The notes below the pieces were generated by a model that worked only from the letters and a program-made list of their open reading frames with translations, made no database searches and was not told where the DNA came from. From a virus, in IMG/VR virus record IMGVR_UViG_3300036853_000165, positions 1 to 43,065 of that record: DNA of 43,065 nt. One strand, written 5' to 3'. Made by a program: the position numbers and the translations under genes. Numbering within the stretch: position 1 is the stretch's first letter; every line of letters begins with the position of its first letter. Below are positions 8,065 to 15,257 of this stretch, in pieces.

Positions 8065-8556
8065 TCAATTCTCCAATTGCGGCCACAGATGCTTTACGGT
8101 GGCAGCGATAGCGGCTCTCAACCTGGCACGGTGCTTTGCTGGCTTGCTCAAGACGCCCATTTCCTTGATAGCGTCCATGCTGGCCTGTACAGCGTAGTCG
8201 CTGGGATCGAGCGTCACGATGACCATGCCGTTGGACCGGAGGACGCGCAGGAGGGTTGCCGCGTTGATCGCCGCCCCGGATTGGATCAATAGCCAATCTA
8301 GCGAGCCCGCTACCGTCTGGATCTGGCGCTGCCCAGGCTGCCGGGCGCCGGACCAGACCTCATGCACGAGCTGGCGGATTTGCCCTGGGTTGGACACGCC
8401 GCATTCCATCATCGCGTGGACGATGGCATAGCCGAATTCATGGACGCACTGCCGAAGGTCCGGAGACATGGCGTCTGTCTCGCTCAATCCTCGCAGCGTC
8501 CGAGCGGGAAGACGATCCGGGAGACCGTCGTGGATATTGGACTGCGGAGCAATCAT
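8065..8556 (-). CDS. Hypothetical protein of early-left operon
   Basis: 163 residues from ATG 8556, which overlaps the previous stop (TGATG) and has GGGGA about 5 bases upstream; an in-frame ATG at 8580 is less likely. The protein is helical, with a conserved-looking core (HEFGYAIVHAMMECG, GQIRQLVHEVW) and a C-terminal basic helix. It has the look of a small regulatory or replication-associated protein but no family is recognised. It sits between a replication-linked gene and the NusG-like gene. Confidence 0.75.
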   Translation of the reverse strand: MIAPQSNIHDGLPDRLPARTLRGLSETDAMSPDLRQCVHEFGYAIVHAMMECGVSNPGQIRQLVHEVWSGARQPGQRQIQTVAGSLDWLLIQSGAAINAATLLRVLRSNGMVIVTLDPSDYAVQASMDAIKEMGVLSKPAKHRARLRAAIAATVKHLWPQLEN

Positions 8557-9104
8557 CACGTCCCCATCCGATCGAGCCATTCCTGGGTGCGGGGATCGTC
8601 GAGGGCCGGCAGAGGCGGCGGATCAATGGTCGCGGGTCGCGAGCGCCATTTGTCCGATCGGTCGCTAGGCATGCGCTTCACTACGATGTCTCGTAACGTC
8701 TTGATCATCTGCCCGTTTTCGTGCTCGGCAAGCTCATGCTCGGCCTCGCTGAGGTCGTTGCGCCGGATCTTCCGCCAATAAGGCCTGACGACGTCTGCTG
8801 CAGGGATGGGGCCAGGATTGTATCGCTCGCTTTCCGAGGCTCGCGGATGCATCTCCCGCCACACCCGCTCGGCCTCGTAATCGAAATCCGGATTCGCCCA
8901 AACAAGACCCGGATCGAAGGGCGGCGGCCAGCTCGCTCCAACATGCCTCCACGAAGCTCGCATGTACGCATGCCAACGCCACTGTTCCTCGTCAGTGAGG
9001 TGGGAGAATGTACTTTGGCGGAGGCGTTCGTGGTCCGCTCGGCTGAACGGGCTGTCCACTCGATACTCCGCCAGAACCGTCCGTCCGTCCGTTCGCGTGT
9101 CCAT
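8556..9104 (-). CDS. Hypothetical protein overlapping replication gene
   Basis: 182 residues. The start ATG 9104 has AAGGAAA about 6 bases upstream although it lies 113 bases inside the 3' end of the replication gene. The overlapped end of the replication gene is low-complexity, while this protein's N-terminus (SRADHERLRQ, LTDEEQWRWHAYMRASW) looks constrained. It is rich in Trp, Arg and Pro, with no recognised domain. Position suggests an accessory replication or regulatory role, but this is only a guess. Confidence 0.72.
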   Translation of the reverse strand: MDTRTDGRTVLAEYRVDSPFSRADHERLRQSTFSHLTDEEQWRWHAYMRASWRHVGASWPPPFDPGLVWANPDFDYEAERVWREMHPRASESERYNPGPIPAADVVRPYWRKIRRNDLSEAEHELAEHENGQMIKTLRDIVVKRMPSDRSDKWRSRPATIDPPPLPALDDPRTQEWLDRMGT

Positions 9105-9840
9105 TGGACTTTCCTTGGTATTTTCCCTCTTGGACCCGCAAGATCGTCTTCGGTCTTAGCGCCCAATCGAAATCCGCTCTCCACCCCCGATCGTTCTCGC
9201 CGATGCAAAAAGGAGAGCCGCGAATTGCCCGACAGTGGCCGCGCCAAAGCTCGTAGTTCCGCTCAAACTCGCTATGGAACCGTAACCGGCAAGCCTTCAG
9301 TCGATCGTCGGTTAGCTTCCGAGGCGCCTCAAGAAGGCCGCCAAGCTCCTCCCGCCATATTGCTGCGAACCTTTCGGCGACCTCCCGAGCGGGTGGAGAC
9401 GATGCGACAGCATCCGGCGCCGGAGTGGGGTTAAGGGAAAGGGGAGTGGGGTTAAGGGAAAGGGCTTGGCTAGACGCATTCTCGACCTCTACCCGCTCGG
9501 CATTAGCACTGTTCTCGCATGGTGCCGGAATGATGCTTTCCGGCTCTTTCATGTGTGGGCTCTGGTGCTTAGAGAAGTTAACTACCTGAATGTATGAAAC
9601 ATTCCCGGACTCGTAGACTTGAATAAACCCTTTGGCGGAAAGCTGAGAAAGTAGTGCTTCTACCGCTGCATCATCGTAAGGAAGGATTTCAGCTTTCAGT
9701 TTTTTGGGCCGAAAAGCCAATCTCCCTTCGCGATCGGCATGACACCAAAGACCCTGAAACAGAATTCTCGCCAGAGGCTCGCACTCGGCTAAAAGATCAT
9801 TAGTGAAAAATCCTGGCTTTATGGTGCGGGCGCGCGCCAT
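8992..9840 (-). CDS. Phage replication initiation protein (O/DnaD-like)
   Basis: 282 residues. The N-terminus MARARTIKPGFFTND...ARILFQGLW and ADREGRLAF is typical of phage replisome organisers with an N-terminal winged helix. The middle is a linker that contains two LSLNPTP repeats (about residues 130-144). The C-terminal domain has WRGHCRAIRGSPF and GWRADFDWAL, the pattern found in phage O-like and DnaD-like proteins that load the helicase. The linker DNA is a 21-bp tandem repeat that may be the origin. The end is Gly/Ser/Pro-rich and overlaps the next gene. Confidence 0.87.
   Translation of the reverse strand: MARARTIKPGFFTNDLLAECEPLARILFQGLWCHADREGRLAFRPKKLKAEILPYDDAAVEALLSQLSAKGFIQVYESGNVSYIQVVNFSKHQSPHMKEPESIIPAPCENSANAERVEVENASSQALSLNPTPLSLNPTPAPDAVASSPPAREVAERFAAIWREELGGLLEAPRKLTDDRLKACRLRFHSEFERNYELWRGHCRAIRGSPFCIGENDRGWRADFDWALRPKTILRVQEGKYQGKSNGHANGRTDGSGGVSSGQPVQPSGPRTPPPKYILPPH
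9422..9464. repeat. Two 22-bp tandem repeats inside replication gene, possible origin
   Basis: Two identical 22-base copies with a 21-base period (first 9422-9443, second 9443-9464), core GGTTAAGGGAAAGG. They encode the duplicated LSLNPTP in the linker of the initiator. Lambdoid phages keep origin iterons inside the O gene at the same kind of position, and 21 bp is two helical turns. Confidence 0.5.
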
Positions 9841-10260
9841 CTACCACGCCTCCGCTTTGACTTTTGGACGACCGGCAACGTCAAATTTGCAGCCGCCGCA
9901 CTGCATCTTCCTGACCGACAGATTGCTCGCCTCATCAGACATTCCGCCGGACTGAGTAAGCATAAACGCGAGGGCGCGGTTTACTGACCAGTCGAGATCG
10001 TCCGGTGAAATATTGAACCATTCTCCCCGCAGCCTCAGGCCACGGTCTTCGAGGGCACGATGGAGAGCGGATTCTATCTCGCTGGCGGTAATCTTAACTG
10101 GGCACAGTCGCGCGTCCCAGATTTGCCGAAACCTCAAATCATGAGGGGAAGCGCATTGAAGCATTTGCATGCGCCGACGCGGCTTAGCGGTGATCCCCAA
10201 TTTGCACGGGGATGATGGCTTTCCATCAATGATGGTCTCTATTACATAGACGTAGCTCAT
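9841..10260 (-). CDS. GIY-YIG-type nuclease (T5orf172/Mug113-like)
   Basis: 139 residues from ATG 10260, which overlaps the stop of a 12-residue micro-ORF (ATGA) and has AGAAGGCGG upstream; the longer open frame above it is not needed. The domain runs over residues 1-100: YVYVIET, CKLGITAKPRRRMQMLQ, a SPHDL strand, then ESALHRALED, RLRGEWFNIS. This is the T5orf172-type GIY-YIG fold, in which the Glu of the EWF motif region helps bind metal. A C-terminal extension holds CGGC. A shorter paralogue is at 18171-18455. Confidence 0.83.
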   Translation of the reverse strand: MSYVYVIETIIDGKPSSPCKLGITAKPRRRMQMLQCASPHDLRFRQIWDARLCPVKITASEIESALHRALEDRGLRLRGEWFNISPDDLDWSVNRALAFMLTQSGGMSDEASNLSVRKMQCGGCKFDVAGRPKVKAEAW

Positions 10261-10295
10261 GCCGCCTTCTTCATTCTCTTGCGCTTCGGAGTCAT
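10257..10295 (-). CDS. 12-residue basic micro-ORF
   Basis: Encodes MTPKRKRMKKAA. Its ATG overlaps the stop of the preceding gene (ATGA) and its stop overlaps the ATG of the GIY-YIG gene (ATGA), so ribosomes would pass through all three. The last codons contain AAGAAGGCGGC, which serves as the ribosome site for the nuclease. It may be a functional peptide or only a coupling device. Confidence 0.45.
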   Translation of the reverse strand: MTPKRKRMKKAA

Positions 10296-10528
10296 GCTGC
10301 TTCCCCTGTGTCGGGATTGCGATGCTGAAGCGCACGGCTGATCTTGATGCCAAGGTCTGTCAGCAAGAGGTCGAGGCCCTGCCCCACCTTCCCGCGGCCG
10401 ACAAAGACCAGCTCGCGTAAATGATCGTCCGCGCCGTAGACCAGAGACACGTCGAGATGATGCGCGCCCTGGCCTATATCGAGGGTCATCGAGACGGTTT
10501 CGGAGCGGAGGCGACGGGAGGACGTCAT
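10292..10528 (-). CDS. Small conserved phage protein
   Basis: 78 residues; the ATG at 10528 overlaps the stop of the ParB-like gene (ATGA). The sequence has SLVYGADDHLRELVFVGRGKVGQGLD followed by a helix ending ISRALQHR. Small proteins with a FVGRGK(V/I)G(Q/H)GLD core recur in alphaproteobacterial phages, but I know of no function. It sits in a replication and DNA-modification cluster. Confidence 0.77.
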   Translation of the reverse strand: MTSSRRLRSETVSMTLDIGQGAHHLDVSLVYGADDHLRELVFVGRGKVGQGLDLLLTDLGIKISRALQHRNPDTGEAA

Positions 10529-11406
10529 GCGCCGTCGTAGCCCTCGCGGCTGGCGCGGAGCAGGTAGCGGGATGGATCGAGGCCCTTGAGCCCCACAGTA
10601 TAGCTACGGTTCTCGCGGTGCCCCTCAAAGGCTGCTAGAGCCTTGCCGACCATATCAACCGGCGATGCCGCTACGGTGTTCTTGAGCACAACACGCGACA
10701 GTGCTTCCACCGGGTCCATAGCGCCCTCAAGCTTCTCGCCCGCGTCATCGTTATAGAGACGCCAGAACTCCGTCGCTTCCGCGCCGCTGTAGCGCCGGCA
10801 CGAGAGGAGCGCAGCCGTAATTAGCGGTCCCTTGAACCGCTGGATGCTGCAATTGAGAGAGTCGAGCCAAGTCAGCTCCTCTCTCCAAGAGCCAATCAAC
10901 TCATAGACGGTCGACTCTTCCTTCTTAGTCGCGAATCGCTGGCCGCGCGCCAAGCCATCGGCAAGCCGGAGAGCATTTGAAAGAATGCCGCGACGCAGAA
11001 GCTTTGACTTAGGACTGAATTGATGCTCGCGATAGGCACCCGCAATCTGATCGGCGCCGGTCTCGACCGCCACGGCATTGTCGAAATGCAGATAGAACTC
11101 TCGTGCGACCGCCGCGTCTCGCACAGGATAGACATCGACGAAGAGCTTAGCCGGCGGCGTTACCATGTTGCGGTGCCACGCGAGAGCGCGCGTATGTCCG
11201 TCCAGCTTCCACCGCTCGCCAGTGGGCGAAATAGCCATCGATACCCGCGCATGGATGGGCGATGGCGAAAGCAGATGCTTTGCTTTGTGAAGGTGCTTTT
11301 CGGTGTCGCGCTGACGGGGATTGTCTGGAACAGCGATCCACTCGCTCACAGACATTTCGATCGATTCGCGCTTCGGCATTTTTGCTATACTGCTGACGTT
11401 GCTCAA
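10525..11406 (-). CDS. ParB-like nuclease-domain protein
   Basis: 293 residues from a TTG start at 11406. The TTG is chosen because AAGGAG stands 6 bases before it, in the same GGAGACGATC context as other starts here; the frame is open much further upstream but that part lies inside the methyltransferase gene. The core has ERWKLDGHTRALAWHRN followed by VDVYPVRDAAVAREFYLHFDN, which resembles the ParB/Srx fold that reads a D-G-H/N-T-R motif. The C-terminal half is helical and unassigned. It is a second ParB-like gene in the operon, with no ParA. Confidence 0.72.
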   Translation of the reverse strand: MSNVSSIAKMPKRESIEMSVSEWIAVPDNPRQRDTEKHLHKAKHLLSPSPIHARVSMAISPTGERWKLDGHTRALAWHRNMVTPPAKLFVDVYPVRDAAVAREFYLHFDNAVAVETGADQIAGAYREHQFSPKSKLLRRGILSNALRLADGLARGQRFATKKEESTVYELIGSWREELTWLDSLNCSIQRFKGPLITAALLSCRRYSGAEATEFWRLYNDDAGEKLEGAMDPVEALSRVVLKNTVAASPVDMVGKALAAFEGHRENRSYTVGLKGLDPSRYLLRASREGYDGA

Positions 11407-11417
11407 GATCGTCTCCT

Positions 11418-11984
11418 TCAAATCCAACCGAGAGTTGGTTTCCCAATAAAGCCCTGTTCCCACACAAACCACGCATAGGTCGCCATGCTTCCTGTGCGCT
11501 CCTCTATCGGTTTGACCTCGCCTCGCGAGATAGGAAGACGCCACGAAAAGACCCATACGCGCGCTAAAGGACTCCGATTGAACAACACACGGCGAGAAGC
11601 CCCTTCGAGAAACTGGATGCGGACCAGAAGACAAACCTTTGCGGCGGCCAACGAGATCGCCTTGGTGGCGAATTGTTCGGCCAACTTGAACGGGGGATTC
11701 GTGACAATGTTCGGCGCGAGAGAGCGAGACTCCATGAGAAAATCCACACGGGATTGCCCGTAGCCGCGCGCCACAAGGTCCGTACTCACGACCTCATAGC
11801 CGGCTGTTTCAAGCACGCGGGACATGTCGCCGGCCCCGCAGGCTGGCTCCCAAATCGGACCATCGAATTTCTCGACAGATAGCAATGCCTCAGTCCCTTC
11901 CGGCGGCGTCGGATAAAAATCGTCCTTTTCCCGCAGTTCGCGCGGGCCGCATGCCACAAACCGTTGCGCGGCAGTCGAATTCAT
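11418..11984 (-). CDS. DNA N6-adenine methyltransferase
   Basis: 188 residues. Motif I for SAM binding is EPACGAGDM at residues 46-54, preceded by DDFYPTPPEG. The catalytic motif IV is NPPF at 96-99. The order, SAM motif before NPPF, and the compact size fit phage Dam-like enzymes. No cognate endonuclease is visible, so it is likely an orphan enzyme that protects phage DNA or marks sites for regulation. Its ATG overlaps the stop of the preceding winged-helix gene. Confidence 0.9.
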   Translation of the reverse strand: MNSTAAQRFVACGPRELREKDDFYPTPPEGTEALLSVEKFDGPIWEPACGAGDMSRVLETAGYEVVSTDLVARGYGQSRVDFLMESRSLAPNIVTNPPFKLAEQFATKAISLAAAKVCLLVRIQFLEGASRRVLFNRSPLARVWVFSWRLPISRGEVKPIEERTGSMATYAWFVWEQGFIGKPTLGWI

Positions 11985-12295
11985 TAGCTGCGCGCCCTAT
12001 ACTTAAACGCCGATCGCCCGGACCGATTGACATGCTTCTCGTCGGTAACCTTAATCAATCCTTGCTCGACGATGGCTGACAGCCGGCGGTTAACGCGCAC
12101 ATGATCGCCCCATCCGAGAATGTCGCTGATCTGCTCGGCCGCCAGAGGGATACGTTCCCGCCGCAGCGTCCGCACGATATCGGCTTCGTCTGTCTCGGCG
12201 AGACGTACCGCCTTCCGTGCCGCCTCGTGTGAGGTGACGGGATCGCTTCGCCTGGCAAGGGGACGGGCGCTCTCGAATAAATCAGGTTGGATCAT
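11984..12295 (-). CDS. Winged-helix DNA-binding protein
   Basis: 103 residues from ATG 12295 with AGGTG upstream. It carries the phage motif RRSDPVTSHEAA near residues 16-27, then a winged helix: IVRTLRRERIPLAAEQISDILGW, HVRVNRRLSAIVEQGLI and a basic wing KVTDEKHVNRSGRSAF. Such small winged-helix proteins accompany replication genes in many phages. It starts 8 bases after the ParB gene ends. Confidence 0.8.
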   Translation of the reverse strand: MIQPDLFESARPLARRSDPVTSHEAARKAVRLAETDEADIVRTLRRERIPLAAEQISDILGWGDHVRVNRRLSAIVEQGLIKVTDEKHVNRSGRSAFKYRARS

Positions 12296-12302
12296 GGAAC
12301 AC

Positions 12303-13112
12303 CTATGCGGCTTGCTGGCCCGCCAAAGGGCGCCCAACGCGCACCAGGACATTGGTGGCATGGTTGCGGGTGTCTTCGTCCGTCGAGTTCTCTGCAATGA
12401 AGCCGAGAGCGCTGACGAGCTCGTTGACCTGATCCGCCGAGAGAGGCTTGGAGACACCACGGGCAACCATGACGGCAGCGGGCGTCGCCTTCTTCTTCCC
12501 AGCGCCCTTCGCGGTGCCTACGGCCTTCCTGAGCGCCGCCGCACCCTTCTCTGGGCCGTCACTGCGGATCGTCTTGGTTGCGGTGGTGGCGGATACCTCG
12601 CCGCGGCGAACCATCTCCTGGACTTCCTGCGGGGCGCCGGCGAGGTCGAGAACGTGGCTGACCTGGCTGGCCGTCACGCCGACCTTGCGCGCGATCTCCG
12701 CTTGCTTGAGGCCGAATGCGGCGAGGCGCTTGTAGACGCCGGCCTGCTCGAGAATGGTCAGAGGCTTGCCGCTGTTCCGCGTGATCAGGGAGGCGATGCG
12801 ATCGGCGTCATTGGCATGACGGTCTTCCGAAATGCACGGCACCGTCTTGATGTCGGCCCCGTTCTTGATCGAGAGGAGCGTGGCGCGCAGTCGACACTCG
12901 CCGTCGACCAGAAGGACCTTGTCGTCTGCCAAGCGCACAGTCAGCGGCTGCAGCACGCCTTTCTCGGAGATCGAGATGGACAGGGCCTCAACATGCGCGG
13001 CGGTGTCGGCGGTCGAGAAGTCGCGCCCATTGAAGCCTTCCTCGACAACGATGGTGCGCGGGTCGATTTTAAACATGTCTGCTCGACCGGCAGCGAGATC
13101 ATAGAGACGCAT
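12303..13112 (-). CDS. ParB/Srx-domain DNA-binding protein
   Basis: 269 residues. The N-terminal ParB domain contains EKGVLQPLTVR, then GECRLRA at residues 71-77. A helix-turn-helix follows at 134-157 (GLKQAEIARKVGVTASQVSHVL). The C-terminal part is basic (GKKKATPAAV) and ends in an alpha-helical tail. Chromosomal ParB loads a CTP-dependent clamp at parS, but phage homologues without ParA more often act in transcription or replication. No parS-like palindrome was found beside it. Downstream genes follow closely. Confidence 0.9.
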   Translation of the reverse strand: MRLYDLAAGRADMFKIDPRTIVVEEGFNGRDFSTADTAAHVEALSISISEKGVLQPLTVRLADDKVLLVDGECRLRATLLSIKNGADIKTVPCISEDRHANDADRIASLITRNSGKPLTILEQAGVYKRLAAFGLKQAEIARKVGVTASQVSHVLDLAGAPQEVQEMVRRGEVSATTATKTIRSDGPEKGAAALRKAVGTAKGAGKKKATPAAVMVARGVSKPLSADQVNELVSALGFIAENSTDEDTRNHATNVLVRVGRPLAGQQAA

Positions 13113-13136
13113 GGCTACTCCCCTTCGGTTGACGGA

Positions 13137-13562
13137 TTATGCGGCGCGAGTCTTGACGATCTCGATCTTCACACCGGGATAGGCGGCTTCCACGACGCGC
13201 TGTTTCAGCCGGAAAAGAGCCGTCTCTTTTCCCTTGGCATCTTCGGTTACGCGCTGGCCATCAGAGACACGTCGGTAGCGAAAATCCGCCCGGTAGATGA
13301 AGACGTGGATGCCGTTGACCTCGACGGGATATTCCGGCTGCAGCTCCAGCTCCGCGATCTCGCCAGCCTTCTCGCGCTGGCGCAGAACGGCGAATCTGTT
13401 GGCCTCCAGGCGCGAAGGAAAGCGCGTCAGGTCAGGATGCCCGCAGGCTCGACAGCGGCCTTCCTTGAGCGCGAGATAGCCCTCGCCGTGGAATGTTTCA
13501 CAGGCGACATTGCGGCACACCCATACGGGCTTGGCACCGTATTTATGATGCCGCCCCCTCAT
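13137..13562 (-). CDS. DUF1064-family nuclease with zinc-ribbon insert
   Basis: 141 residues from ATG 13562, which overlaps the previous stop (ATGA). The family core is present: HKYGAKPV at the start, then FPSRLEANRFAVLRQREKAGEI, LQPEYPV, ADFRYR, and TEDAKGKE (a PD-(D/E)xK-like E-D-x-K strand). DUF1064 proteins are thought to be phage Holliday-junction-like endonucleases. Here a cysteine-rich insert (CRNVAC ... CRACG, residues about 16-41) stands between the first motif and the core and probably binds zinc. The insert is not part of the usual short form. Confidence 0.87.
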   Translation of the reverse strand: MRGRHHKYGAKPVWVCRNVACETFHGEGYLALKEGRCRACGHPDLTRFPSRLEANRFAVLRQREKAGEIAELELQPEYPVEVNGIHVFIYRADFRYRRVSDGQRVTEDAKGKETALFRLKQRVVEAAYPGVKIEIVKTRAA

Positions 13563-14110
13563 CGCGCACACATCTCCGCCGCACACCCGCAGCCCGACCG
13601 GGAGGGTTCCGGGTGCCTCATGAAACGAGGCTCGCTCGCTACGGCACGGGGGTCATCGGTGAATGTGTGGCCAACGAAAGCCGTGCTATCGTCAAGCGTC
13701 ATCTTACGCTCGGCGGGAGAATGGGAGCGCTTCGCCGATCTACCGTATTGGAACGCCATGATCTTCGATCGGCACGCTGGGGCGCTGCAGTACTTGAATC
13801 CAGCGTAGCGCGTTGGACCGGTCTTTCTCTCATAGGGAATCTCTCTTTGGCAGATCAAACAAAAAACGGGTTTCGGGGCCGGATAGTCGATCCCGTGACG
13901 CAGGCAGAAATAGCTCACCCGCTGAAACGAGATGCCGAACATCTCCGCGATTTGGTGGCGGGTGTGACCGCTATCGACGAGCCCGCGCACGAAGGGGATG
14001 TTCATCTTGGAAGAAAATGCGCCCTGGCTGCTCGGATGAACGACCAGGGCGCTAGGTTCCGCGTCTGTCCGGGAGGGAAGGACCGCGGTCGTATCTGTGA
14101 GGAGGGTCAT
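13559..14110 (-). CDS. HTH and zinc-finger DNA-binding protein
   Basis: 183 residues with ATGA overlaps at both ends. The N-terminal 35 residues look disordered. A helix-turn-helix follows (LVDSGHTRHQIAEMFGISFQRVSYF), then a zinc-ribbon-like region with CLICQ and a later KYCSAPAC. The C-terminus is also Cys-containing. The combination suggests a DNA-binding regulator or nuclease accessory. No named family recognised. Confidence 0.75.
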   Translation of the reverse strand: MTLLTDTTAVLPSRTDAEPSALVVHPSSQGAFSSKMNIPFVRGLVDSGHTRHQIAEMFGISFQRVSYFCLRHGIDYPAPKPVFCLICQREIPYERKTGPTRYAGFKYCSAPACRSKIMAFQYGRSAKRSHSPAERKMTLDDSTAFVGHTFTDDPRAVASEPRFMRHPEPSRSGCGCAAEMCAR

Positions 14111-14457
14111 ACACCGCTCCCCGTTTGAGAAATCTCGCGAAAGATATCGTTGGGCGCCTCGCCTTCGGCGACCGGGCGGTCGTCTTCCCCTTGCGCTTCA
14201 AGCGCGTCCCAAGTGCGCTTCACTTCATCCATGCAAAAGTGGAAGCGGGAGGACATGACGGGCATATAATGGAGCTCACGATACGCTTCGATGAAAGCGC
14301 GCTCTAGCTCCGCGATAGGGATCATCACCGAAGGCAGAGACTGCGTAGCAGGCACCGGGAGGCCGTCAGGCCGAGTAGAGCCCGACCCGTCAGGGGGCGG
14401 CCTATATTGGACGGCAAGCTGGCCACACGTCGGACACCGGAATGGTCTTTGCGTCAC
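14107..14457 (-). CDS. Small zinc-binding hypothetical protein
   Basis: 116 residues from a GTG start at 14457, which overlaps the previous stop (GTGA) and has GGGAGG upstream. The long open frame above it only shadows the GNAT-like gene. The N-terminus has CPTCG. The rest is helical (PIAELERAFIEAYRELHY, FHFCMDEVKRTWDALEAQ) with an acidic C-terminus. No family recognised. Confidence 0.72.
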   Translation of the reverse strand: MTQRPFRCPTCGQLAVQYRPPPDGSGSTRPDGLPVPATQSLPSVMIPIAELERAFIEAYRELHYMPVMSSRFHFCMDEVKRTWDALEAQGEDDRPVAEGEAPNDIFREISQTGSGV

Positions 14458-15257
14458 TGTCCCGCCTCCCTCTTTGCCCGCTCGATCTCTTCTGCTGTGG
14501 GTTGGTCCAAGCTGATCGACAAATCCGCTATGCGAGGCTGAAAGAACTGCTCTTCCACATCCTCGCGCGGCGACGTGCCGAGCCAGTAATTCCGCTCCCG
14601 CATGTCGTCGATCGCCGAGCGCATGCGAATGACGCCGGATTGGAATGTCTGAAACCCCGCGACACTCCGGCCGATCTTGAGCATGTTCTCGGCGGTCATC
14701 AGCACCACCAGCCACGACCAGCGCCATGCCGGCAGGGTCAGGGTCAACAATCGAGAGAGACGCGCCAGCGCCTTCCCGCAAGCCGTCTTGCGGTATTCCT
14801 CCGCGACATAGAACACCCCGCCCAAGCTCACGTGATTGTCGCGTATGTGCTTACCGACGCGACCAATGGGCAGACAGTGCTCGCCCTCCGGAATGCGTGA
14901 TCGGTCCTGGTAGAAAAAGCTCAGATCCCAAAGGTCAGCGTTGAGGTCCCATGTATGTCGGAGCCGCGATCCGATCATCCCCACCGGAACACCATCGATC
15001 TTGCGCACGAGCTGCAGGACGAGGGTGTTGCCTTCCCCTGCTCCCGGTTGCGCGAGGGGATCGAAGGGCGGGAACAGCGGCATCTTGGGATAGCGATGAT
15101 GGAACTCGGCGCAGGCATCGAGATTGGTCCCGACCATGACATCCAAGCCGCGCTCGTCCAGATAGTTGATCAGCGAGGGTGTGATGATCATCTCGATTAG
15201 ATCGCGGCGGTAGGGATCGAGCGGGGACAGGTCGATGACGTCGAGGAAGAGCCTCAT
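14454..15257 (-). CDS. GNAT-like acetyltransferase protein
   Basis: 267 residues, coupled to the methyltransferase by an ATGA overlap. Residues about 145-200 carry a GNAT-like pattern: SLGGVFYVAEEYRKTACGKALARLSRLL, then strands and FQTFQSGV. In the family the (Q/R)xxGxG/A loop binds acetyl-CoA; here the loop reads RKTACGKA and is imperfect. The N-terminal half is unassigned. Its neighbours, two DNA methyltransferases, make a role in modification or anti-restriction possible, but this is inference. Confidence 0.7.
   Translation of the reverse strand: MRLFLDVIDLSPLDPYRRDLIEMIITPSLINYLDERGLDVMVGTNLDACAEFHHRYPKMPLFPPFDPLAQPGAGEGNTLVLQLVRKIDGVPVGMIGSRLRHTWDLNADLWDLSFFYQDRSRIPEGEHCLPIGRVGKHIRDNHVSLGGVFYVAEEYRKTACGKALARLSRLLTLTLPAWRWSWLVVLMTAENMLKIGRSVAGFQTFQSGVIRMRSAIDDMRERNYWLGTSPREDVEEQFFQPRIADLSISLDQPTAEEIERAKREAGQ

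Noticed and set aside
12120-13808. 562-residue open frame on the plus strand opposite the ParB region
   Set aside because: It runs opposite three well-supported minus-strand genes and shows no recognisable domain.
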